The position numbers and the translations under genes are program-made. The notes beneath the pieces were generated by a model. The model was given only the letters and a program-made list of their open reading frames with translations, did no database searches and had not been told where the DNA came from. A DNA stretch of 5,386 bases, from NCBI GenBank assembly GCA_007121175.1, contig SKMG01000338.1, positions 1 to 5,386 on the forward strand, written 5' to 3'. Below, piece by piece: positions 1 through 5,386 of this stretch (position 1 is the stretch's first letter; the number at the start of each line of letters is the position of its first letter). The DNA comes from Trueperaceae bacterium. GTDB lineage: Bacteria; Deinococcota; Deinococci; Deinococcales; Trueperaceae.

Positions 1-793
1 CCAAGCTCGGCAGTTGGCGCCGGACGCGCTCTACCCGTTCGGCGTCGAGGCGGACGTAGCTGACGCCGACCTCGTCCGGCGCGCACGCGACGACCGTGCC
101 CCAGGGATCGACCACCGACGAGCGACCGTGCGCGACGAAGCCGCGCTCGCCTCCGCCGCCGATCGTTGCGGCGGCGATGACGTACTGACCATTCTCGATG
201 GCGCGGGCGCGCAGCAGCGGCTCCCAGTGATCGCGACCGGTCGCTGAGGAGAAGTTCGAGGGCACGAAGGTCGCGACCGCACCGCGCAGGGCGAGCGCCC
301 GGAAGAGCTCGGGAAAGCGCAGGTCGTAGCAGACGGTCAGACCGACCGAGCCGAGCGGGGTGCTGCACGTCACGACTCGATCACCCGGCACGACGCGGGC
401 GGATTCGCGCGCCGACACGCCCCCCTCCAGGGTCACGTCGAACAGGTGGATCTTGCGGTAGGCGGCCACCTGGCGGCCCTCGGGGTCGAAGACCAGGCTG
501 GTGTTCCAGGTCTTATCGGGTTCACTCGACCGCTCGTCGTACGAGCCTGCGAAGAGCCACACGCCGTGCCGGGCAGCGGCGCCGGCCAACGCCTCGGCTA
601 GCGGGCCGGGGACGGGCTCTGCGGCGGCGAGCCGCCGGCGCTGGGAGGCGCGCAGGTGGAAGGTCTCGGGCAGCGCGATCCAGTCGGCGCCGGCGGCGGC
701 AGCCTCGTCGATCAGCGTGAAGGTCTTCTCCAAGTTGGCTGAGACGTCGGTCCCGGGATCGGTCTGGACGAGCGCGAGGGTGACCTGGGCCAT
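1..793 (-). CDS. Carbon-nitrogen hydrolase, Nit1/Nit2 (omega-amidase-like) group; 3' end cut by window edge
   Basis: Likely a cytosolic amidase that hydrolyses a small carboxamide to acid plus ammonia. The nearest known types are omega-amidase (Nit2, alpha-ketoglutaramate or alpha-ketosuccinamate) and deaminated-glutathione amidase (Nit1). I read 264 residues from ATG at 793 with no stop before the edge. The nitrilase-superfamily triad is visible: Glu43 in LPETF, Lys114 in YRKIHLFD and Cys155 in VCYDLRFPE. Further family blocks are HWEPLLRARAIENGQYV (189-205), with Glu191 as the usual second structural Glu, and HGRSSVVDPWG (222-232). The final visible residues, RVRRQLPSL, match the usual C-terminal block of these roughly 270-280-residue enzymes, so probably only a few to about 15 residues are missing. 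There is no signal peptide. The start is chosen because MAQVTLALVQ is the typical first strand; no good Shine-Dalgarno precedes it. It lies 74 bases downstream of the GGDEF-EAL gene on the same strand. Family is certain, exact substrate is not. Confidence 0.93.
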   Translation of the reverse strand, partial: MAQVTLALVQTDPGTDVSANLEKTFTLIDEAAAAGADWIALPETFHLRASQRRRLAAAEPVPGPLAEALAGAAARHGVWLFAGSYDERSSEPDKTWNTSLVFDPEGRQVAAYRKIHLFDVTLEGGVSARESARVVPGDRVVTCSTPLGSVGLTVCYDLRFPELFRALALRGAVATFVPSNFSSATGRDHWEPLLRARAIENGQYVIAAATIGGGGERGFVAHGRSSVVDPWGTVVACAPDEVGVSYVRLDAERVERVRRQLPSL

Positions 794-867
794 GCCCCGA
801 GTCTACGGGCGGGGTGCTCGAGCGTCGTCCGGCGAAGGCGCGCGTGGGCGCCATCGGCAGCAGGCGC
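794..867 (-). other. Intergenic spacer between the GGDEF-EAL gene and the hydrolase; no evident terminator
   Basis: Seventy-four bases between two same-strand genes. The only fold-back structures I see are a 5-bp GGCGC/GCGCC stem with a 6-base loop and a 5-bp CCCCG/CGGGG stem (810-814 with 795-799) close to the hydrolase ATG. Neither is followed by a T-run. Read-through from the upstream gene is therefore plausible, and the pair may be an operon. I see no clear promoter for the hydrolase alone. Confidence 0.4.
814..833. repeat. Imperfect 20-bp direct repeat, copy in the intergenic spacer
   Basis: This copy matches 864-883 at 17 of 20 positions, including 12 consecutive identical bases (GCGTCGTCCGGC at 822-833 and 872-883). 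The two copies are offset by exactly 50 bases. The partner holds the last codons and stop of the GGDEF-EAL gene; this copy is in the spacer before the hydrolase. Confidence 0.5.
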
Positions 868-883
868 TCAGGCGTCGTCCGGC
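864..883. repeat. Imperfect 20-bp direct repeat, copy spanning the GGDEF-EAL stop codon
   Basis: Partner of the copy at 814-833 (17 of 20 identical). It covers the codons for the C-terminal residues Pro-Asp-Asp-Ala and the TGA at 868-870. It may be a remnant of a short local duplication of the gene end, or chance in very GC-rich DNA. Confidence 0.5.
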
Positions 884-3800
884 AGCCGGACGCGTCCGCG
901 GCGCAGCAGCTCGGTGAGATCGGCCGCCGCGGCCGGGCGCGCGAGCAGGTAGCCCTGCGCCTGCTCGCAGCCGATCCCGCGCAGGAAGTGCAGCTGGGCC
1001 AGCGTCTCCACGCCCTCGGCGATCGCGACGAGCTCCAGCGCCTCGGCGAGCGCGACCACCGCACGCACGATGGCCGTGTCATGGCGCCCGGCCTCGCCGG
1101 TCGCGGCGACGTCGCGCACGAAGCTCCGGTCGATCTTCAGCGCCGTCGCCGGGAGCTGCTTGAGGTAGTTGAGCGAGGAGTAGGCCGTCCCGAAGTCGTC
1201 GATCGAGATCTGCACGCCGAGCGCGCGCAGCTCGCCGAGCTTGACCACGTTCTCCTCGACGTTGCGCATCACCGCGCTCTCGGTCAGCTCCAGCTCCAGC
1301 AGCTTCGGGTCGAGGCCCGACTCGCGCAGCACCGTGAGCACCGTCTGCACGATGTCGCGCTCCTGCAGCTGCTTGGCCGAGAGGTTGACCGCCACCACCG
1401 TCGGCACGCCCGCGTCGCTCCAGGCCCTGCCCTGGCGGCAGGCGAGCCGCAGCAGGTGGGTGCCGACGGCGCCGATCAGGCCGGCGTCCTCGGCGACGGC
1501 GATGAAGGTTGCGGGAGGCACTTCGCCGCGCTCCGGGAGACGCCAGCGGGCGAGCGCCTCGACGCTGGTGATGCGCCCGTCGCGCAGCGCCACGCGCGGT
1601 TGGTAGCAGAGCTCGAACTCGTCGCGCTGCAGTGCCACCCTCAGCTGCGCCTCGAGCGATGCCCGCTCGAGGAGCTCCCGGTTCATCTCGAGGGTGAAGA
1701 AGCGGTAGCGATCCTTCCCCTGCGCCTTGGCGTGGTACAGGGCTGCGTCGCCGTGACGGATCAGCGTGTCGGCGTCGGTGGCGTCGTCGGGGAACAGCGT
1801 GATGCCCATGCTCACCGACACGTGCAACTCGTGCCCGAGCAGCTGGAACGGCTGTCGCATGACGCGCAGGACCTTCTTGGCGACCAGCGCCGCCGCGGCG
1901 GCGTCCTCCGCCTCGGGCAGCACCAGCGTGAACTCGTCGCCGCCGATGCGCGCGACCGTGTCCTCGGCTCTCACCGCCGAGCGCAAACGCTCGGCGACCG
2001 CCTGCAGCAGTGCGTCGCCGACCCCGTGACCGAGCGTGTCGTTGGTGACCTTGAGGTTGTCGAGGTCGACGAAGAGCGCCGCACCGCGCCGGCCGGTGCG
2101 CTGCGAGCGGGTCACGGCCTGCTGCAGGCGGTCGCGGAACAGCGTGCGGTTCGGCAGCCCCGTGAGGCTGTCGTGGTAGGCCATGTGCTCGAGCTCGTGC
2201 TCGAGCGCTCGGCGCTGAATGAGCGTCGCCGCCTGCGTCGCGAACGCCGCAGCGAGATCTCGCGCCTGCTCGTCGAACTCGGGGTGGCCGGGCCGGTGCT
2301 CGAGGCGCAAGAGCGCCATCCGCTCACCATCGAGCTCGATCGGCACCTCGAGCGCGCTGGGCCCGTCTACGGCCCGCTCGACGCCGTCGCGTCCCGACTC
2401 GGCGACGCGGCGGTAGTCGTCGTCGGGCGTGTCGCGCAGCAGCAGCGCGCCGGCCTCCGCGCCGGGCGTCGCGCGTACGGCCGCCTCCAGCAGCCGTTGG
2501 TAGAAGGTCGCATCGAAGCCGTGGGAGAGGGTCTGGTTGATGAACTCCATGAGGCTCTCGCGGAAGCGCGCCAAATCGCGCAGTTGCCGCTGCTGCTCGA
2601 GGCGCTCGGTGACGTCGATGGCGAGCACCAGCAGGGCGCGCTGGGTGGAAGATCCCTCGCGCAGCACGGTCGGCTCGACCGACACCAGGCAGGAGCGCCG
2701 AGAGCCGTCGCTGCGGCGCAAAGGCGTCTCGCGTTCGCGCACCGCCGGCGCCCCGTCGTGCGCCCGCGCCAGCGCGCTCGCGTCCTCCGCGCTCCAGAGG
2801 CCCAACTCCACCGCGCCGCGGCCGACGAGTTGAGCGCGTGTGAAGCCGGTCAGGACCTCCATTGCGGGGTTGACGTCGAGCACGCGCCAGTCGCCTTCGG
2901 CGACGATGGCCACGGCGGCTGGGTTGGCGACGAAGATCTGCTGGAAGTGGCGCGCCGAGGCCTCGGCGATCTCGCGCGAGCGCCGCTCGACATCGACGAG
3001 GTCGGCGTGATCGAGCGCGATCGCTGAGAGGGTCGCCGCCATCGTCAGCGCGACCGCGGCGCCCTCGTCGATGGCGAACGGCCGGGCGGCCCGTACCTCG
3101 AGGGCCCCGAGGACCCGGTCGCCGAGCAGCATCGGCACGGCCGCAGCCGAGCGCATCGGTCGCTCGGGAAGCAGGCCCGGATAGCTCGCGTCGCGCTCGA
3201 TGGCCAGTCGCCTGCTTGCGATGGCCTCGCGCGCCAGCGCGCTGGCCGACGCGCGGGGGCCGAGTGAGTCCGCCGCCCTGGCGGGCCGCACGGCGGCGAA
3301 CAGCATGCGCTCGCCGGCAGCGGCGTCGCCAGCGCTGCCGATCTCGCCCGTCGCGTCGGCCTCCGCAGGGCCGATGACGGCACCGGCGTAGGGACCGTCG
3401 TCCGGGAAGCTGGTCTCGGCGCGGATCACTCGTAGCTCGTCGGCGCCGAGCGTCCGCTCGGCGAAGTCGGCGAAGGCAGGCCACGCCTCGTCGAGCGCAG
3501 TGGCTTCCCCCACGCGCAGCGCCAGGTCCGACAGGTGGTCGAGCAGCAGCGTGAAGGTACGCACCGCGCGCTCACTGGCCCCGGCGAGCGCCTCGCTCGC
3601 CGCAGCCACCTGGCTCTCGTCGTGCACCACCATCAGCGCGCCGTCGATGGCACCGGCGCCGTCACGCAGCGGTCGGGCCGAGGCGCGCACCGTGCGGCGG
3701 CGCACGCCGGGCGCGGCGATCACGAAGCGCTCGTTCTCGAGCTGCTCACCGTGCAGGGCGCGCAGGATCGGCACCTCGGGGGGCCGCATCGCGGTGACGC

Positions 3801-5010
3801 CGTCGGCGAGGTAGAGGTCGTAGGCGCGCGGCCACTCCGCGCGGTCGATGCCGCGAACGACGCCCTTGCCGTGGAACGCCTCGAGCGCGCGGTTGAACAG
3901 GGTGACGTGGCCCTGCCGGTCGCAGGCCATCACTCCCTCACCGAGCAGGTCGAGCAGCGCCTGCAGCCGCCTCCGCTCGGCGGCCAGCATCGTTCGCTCC
4001 CGCTCGCGGCCGAGCGAGGCCGCGAGGTGCTTCGCGGCCACCTCCAGCACGCCGTGCACGCGCGGGTCGGGAGGCTGGCCGGCGCGCCCGAGCGTGAGCA
4101 GCACCGCCTCGACCCGGCCGCCGACGACGACCGGCACGGCGGTAGCCACATCGAGGCCGCTGGCGAGCGCGGCGTGCGCGCGGTCGAAGCGGCGACCGTC
4201 GTCGCGCCTGAGGTCGATCACCGTGCGGGACCGGCGCGAGGCGACCACCTCGCGGACGATGCCGGCCGGGATGCCCCCGGTGGGTCGTTCAGCGCCGGCG
4301 GGTCCGGCGCCGGCAGCGTTACCGCCGCCGGCAGTAAGGACGCGCAGGCGCTCGAGGCCGGCCTCGGCAGCGTAGCCGGGACCGAGTCGAAACTCGGGAC
4401 TGTCGGGGAGACGGATCCAGGTCTCGCCGTAGGGTTGCCGTAGGCCCGTGCAGACGAGCTCGAGTGCCTGTGCCAGCGCTGCTTCGAACGACTCGGCCAG
4501 GCCGAGCAGGTCCTGGATGCGTGCGGCTAGCGACAGGCCGAGGTCGGCCTCCTGGCCAGCGGCGCCATCGGACGCTTCGAGGAGGTGCCCGACGGCCTCG
4601 AGGAGCGGCGCCCCGGCACCGACCTCGACCACGTCGCTCACGCCCGCGGCGGACAGTCGCAGGACCGTCTCGTCGTCGAGCTGTCGTCCGAGCACGATCA
4701 CCGGAAAGCCGTCGGCAGCCTCGAGCAACCTGGCGAGCGCGACGTCGTCGCCGATGCGCTCCAGCGGCCGCGCCAATAGCGCCAGATCCCAGTCGCGCCC
4801 CCGCAGTGCCGCGTCGAGCGCCGGCAGGGTGTCGACCCGCAGCGGCCGGAGCCGGAGCCCTGACGACTCCAGGACCGCGACCGCGGCGTCGGCCTCGGCT
4901 GACTGGTCGTGGACCAACAACACCCGATACGCCGGCGTGCCCCCGAGCTGTGGAGGGCCCGACCGCGGCTCGACGCCCGCGGCATCGCGCGTGGCGCGGT
5001 TACCCTTCAT
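868..5010 (-). CDS. Multi-sensor diguanylate cyclase/phosphodiesterase (REC-like, GAF, PAS, GAF, PAS, GAF, GGDEF, EAL)
   Basis: A 1380-residue soluble protein predicted to make and/or degrade cyclic di-GMP in response to cytoplasmic signals. Approximate domains: degenerate receiver 28-146; GAF 160-335, with a Gly/Ala-rich insert near 227-247; PAS 345-470 (EGVMACDRQGHVTLFNRALE); GAF 485-672; PAS 684-806 (VLDVNPAMEVLTGF); short GAF 812-932; GGDEF 942-1105; EAL 1116-1368. GGDEF is canonical: HDSLTGLPNR 946-955, metal Asp982 in FVDLDNLK, and RIGGDEF 1021-1027. It has an inhibitory RxxD site (Arg1014-Asp1017) exactly five residues before the motif. EAL also looks intact: EALARW 1151-1156, Asn1209, ELTES 1241-1245, DDFGTAYSSL 1271-1280, LKIDRSFV 1291-1298, AEGVET 1331-1336, QGYLLARP 1352-1359. 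No membrane segment or signal peptide is seen. The ATG at 5010 is preceded by TAAGG eight bases upstream. Stop is TGA at 868-870. Hydrolysis, synthesis or both are possible; the sensed ligands cannot be read from sequence. Confidence 0.97.
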   Translation of the reverse strand: MKGNRATRDAAGVEPRSGPPQLGGTPAYRVLLVHDQSAEADAAVAVLESSGLRLRPLRVDTLPALDAALRGRDWDLALLARPLERIGDDVALARLLEAADGFPVIVLGRQLDDETVLRLSAAGVSDVVEVGAGAPLLEAVGHLLEASDGAAGQEADLGLSLAARIQDLLGLAESFEAALAQALELVCTGLRQPYGETWIRLPDSPEFRLGPGYAAEAGLERLRVLTAGGGNAAGAGPAGAERPTGGIPAGIVREVVASRRSRTVIDLRRDDGRRFDRAHAALASGLDVATAVPVVVGGRVEAVLLTLGRAGQPPDPRVHGVLEVAAKHLAASLGRERERTMLAAERRRLQALLDLLGEGVMACDRQGHVTLFNRALEAFHGKGVVRGIDRAEWPRAYDLYLADGVTAMRPPEVPILRALHGEQLENERFVIAAPGVRRRTVRASARPLRDGAGAIDGALMVVHDESQVAAASEALAGASERAVRTFTLLLDHLSDLALRVGEATALDEAWPAFADFAERTLGADELRVIRAETSFPDDGPYAGAVIGPAEADATGEIGSAGDAAAGERMLFAAVRPARAADSLGPRASASALAREAIASRRLAIERDASYPGLLPERPMRSAAAVPMLLGDRVLGALEVRAARPFAIDEGAAVALTMAATLSAIALDHADLVDVERRSREIAEASARHFQQIFVANPAAVAIVAEGDWRVLDVNPAMEVLTGFTRAQLVGRGAVELGLWSAEDASALARAHDGAPAVRERETPLRRSDGSRRSCLVSVEPTVLREGSSTQRALLVLAIDVTERLEQQRQLRDLARFRESLMEFINQTLSHGFDATFYQRLLEAAVRATPGAEAGALLLRDTPDDDYRRVAESGRDGVERAVDGPSALEVPIELDGERMALLRLEHRPGHPEFDEQARDLAAAFATQAATLIQRRALEHELEHMAYHDSLTGLPNRTLFRDRLQQAVTRSQRTGRRGAALFVDLDNLKVTNDTLGHGVGDALLQAVAERLRSAVRAEDTVARIGGDEFTLVLPEAEDAAAAALVAKKVLRVMRQPFQLLGHELHVSVSMGITLFPDDATDADTLIRHGDAALYHAKAQGKDRYRFFTLEMNRELLERASLEAQLRVALQRDEFELCYQPRVALRDGRITSVEALARWRLPERGEVPPATFIAVAEDAGLIGAVGTHLLRLACRQGRAWSDAGVPTVVAVNLSAKQLQERDIVQTVLTVLRESGLDPKLLELELTESAVMRNVEENVVKLGELRALGVQISIDDFGTAYSSLNYLKQLPATALKIDRSFVRDVAATGEAGRHDTAIVRAVVALAEALELVAIAEGVETLAQLHFLRGIGCEQAQGYLLARPAAAADLTELLRRGRVRLPDDA

Positions 5011-5017
5011 GAGGGCG

Positions 5018-5023
5018 ACCTTA
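5018..5023 (-). promoter_or_regulatory. TAAGGT before the GGDEF-EAL start: weak Shine-Dalgarno or -10 hexamer
   Basis: On the minus strand TAAGGT ends seven bases before the ATG at 5010. It can be read in two ways: AAGG as a modest Shine-Dalgarno at normal spacing, or TANNNT as a -10 box giving a leaderless transcript. No convincing -35 box is seen. It supports the choice of the 5010 start either way. Confidence 0.35.
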
Positions 5024-5043
5024 CGCGAGCGTCGGAGGCTTCC

Positions 5044-5060
5044 GTGACGAGTTTCGTCAC
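5044..5060. promoter_or_regulatory. Candidate operator: perfect 7-bp inverted repeat in the divergent intergenic region
   Basis: GTGACGA (5044-5050) and TCGTCAC (5054-5060) are exact reverse complements around a 3-base centre, GTT. The centre at 5052 is about 42 bases from one start codon (5010) and 48 from the other (5100), so it lies almost midway between two divergent genes. Size, symmetry and location fit a dimeric regulator site; TetR-family repressors often control divergent drug-exporter operons, but no regulator gene is in view. It could instead act as a small RNA hairpin if transcribed. It has no T-run, so it is not an intrinsic terminator. Confidence 0.5.
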
Positions 5061-5087
5061 TCGCGCACCGTCTCCGGCAGCACGACG

Positions 5088-5093
5088 TAGCAT
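5088..5093 (+). promoter_or_regulatory. Possible -10 hexamer (TAGCAT) for the ABC transporter gene
   Basis: TAGCAT fits the TANNNT pattern of actinobacterial -10 boxes and ends six bases before the ATG at 5100. Transcription starting the usual 6-8 bases downstream would begin at or next to the start codon, giving a leaderless mRNA. That agrees with the absence of a clear Shine-Dalgarno. I see no good -35 match at the expected distance, so this is weak evidence. Confidence 0.3.
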
Positions 5094-5099
5094 GCTCTC

Positions 5100-5386
5100 A
5101 TGGCACATGCCTCCGTGATCGAAGCAAGAGGACTCACGCGCCGATTCGGAGACGTTGCCGCCGTCGACTCGCTCGACCTGAGCGTGGAACGGGGCGAGGT
5201 GGTCGGGCTGCTGGGCCACAACGGCGCTGGCAAGACGACCACCGTGAGGCTCCTGAACGGCGTGCTCGCCCCCAGCGCAGGCCGAGCCCGGGTGCTGGGC
5301 TTCGATCCCATGCAGGACGGCGTGGCGTTGCGGCGGCGCTGTGGCGTCAGCACGGAGACGCCCGCGGTCGACCACCGCCTCACGGG
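5100..5386 (+). CDS. ABC transporter ATP-binding protein, ABC-2/drug-exporter type; 5' part only
   Basis: The first 95 codons of an ATPase subunit that would power an ABC-2-type exporter (CcmA/DrrA-like, COG1131 style). What is visible: the A-loop region [20 protein letters not shown] (6-25), Walker [10 protein letters not shown] at 39-47 with Lys45 and Thr46, and [20 protein letters not shown] (51-70), where exporters of this group usually carry 'G.L.PTSG.A.V.G.DP'. The Q-loop region follows at 81-95. The Q-loop position reads GVSTETP, so Glu86 stands where Gln is usual; this variant occurs in the exporter-type subfamily. The signature motif, Walker B and H-loop lie beyond the edge. Full-length members are about 300 residues, so about one third is present. 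ATG at 5100 is chosen because it puts the first beta strand at the normal distance; an ATG at 5092 is out of frame. It is divergent from the GGDEF-EAL gene. The permease is expected just outside the window. The substrate is unknown. Confidence 0.95.
   Translation, partial: MAHASVIEARGLTRRFGDVAAVDSLDLSVERGEVVGLLGHNGAGKTTTVRLLNGVLAPSAGRARVLGFDPMQDGVALRRRCGVSTETPAVDHRLT

Noticed and set aside
522..1082. A 186-codon minus-strand frame bridging the end of the GGDEF-EAL gene and the hydrolase
   Set aside because: Overlaps two well-supported genes in a different frame and encodes Arg/Ser-rich sequence with no motif.
2185..2206. Two GTGCTCGAGC copies 12 bases apart
   Set aside because: They encode the repeated Leu-Glu-His helix turn (ALEHELEH) of the linker before GGDEF, so coding explains them.
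814..3027. A 737-codon open frame on the plus strand, antisense to the GGDEF-EAL gene
   Set aside because: Its translation is a low-complexity mix rich in Arg, Leu, Val, Ala, Glu, His and Gln with no recognisable domain, and it is exactly antisense to a gene with complete GGDEF and EAL motifs. Long antisense open frames are expected in DNA with such GC-biased third positions.
2324..3484. A 386-codon minus-strand open frame overlapping the GGDEF-EAL gene in another frame
   Set aside because: Extremely Arg-rich translation without motifs; out-of-frame reading of the real gene.
3535..4443. A 302-codon plus-strand open frame opposite the PAS/GAF region
   Set aside because: No domain or motif, and it is antisense to well-supported sensor domains; a composition artefact.
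5007..5375. Minus-strand open frames opposite the start of the ABC transporter gene
   Set aside because: The plus-strand frame has a clear Walker A and typical ABC N-terminus; the opposite frames have no motif.
1..5386. Window length equals that of the phage phiX174 genome (5386 bases)
   Set aside because: The sequence is GC-rich chromosomal-type DNA with signalling and metabolic genes and no phiX174 genes; the length match is coincidental.
1..5386. Search for tRNA, rRNA, CRISPR repeats, insertion-sequence ends and riboswitches
   Set aside because: Nearly all bases are explained by three protein genes, and the two short intergenic gaps show none of these.

Overview
The window is very GC-rich and densely coded, with strong G/C preference at third codon positions. 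Together with possible leaderless-type starts and a large soluble GAF/PAS/GGDEF/EAL protein, this suggests a high-GC bacterium, most likely an actinobacterium (possibly a Thermoleophilia-like lineage). The phylum guess is inference from composition and protein style only. I see no rRNA, tRNA, mobile element, CRISPR array or phage gene.

Layout: (1) 1-793, minus strand: a carbon-nitrogen hydrolase of the Nit1/Nit2 (omega-amidase-like) group, cut by the left edge only near its C-terminus. (2) 794-867: a 74-base spacer with no clear terminator. (3) 868-5010, minus strand: one 1380-residue gene filling three quarters of the window. It encodes a cytoplasmic c-di-GMP turnover protein ordered REC-like / GAF / PAS / GAF / PAS / GAF / GGDEF / EAL. 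(4) 5011-5099: an 89-base divergent intergenic region with a perfect 7-bp inverted repeat near its middle. (5) 5100-5386, plus strand: the first 95 residues of an ABC-2-type exporter ATPase, cut by the right edge.

How they may work together: the large gene and the hydrolase run in the same direction and could be co-transcribed, with the signalling gene first. The ABC transporter is divergent and may share a control site with the signalling gene. No functional link between c-di-GMP signalling and the amidase can be shown from sequence. The most notable points are the long sensor array in front of two catalytic domains that both look intact, the N-terminal receiver-like domain without its phospho-acceptor Asp, and the palindrome in the divergent promoter region. 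Otherwise this looks like an ordinary chromosomal region; I found no convincing new multi-gene system.
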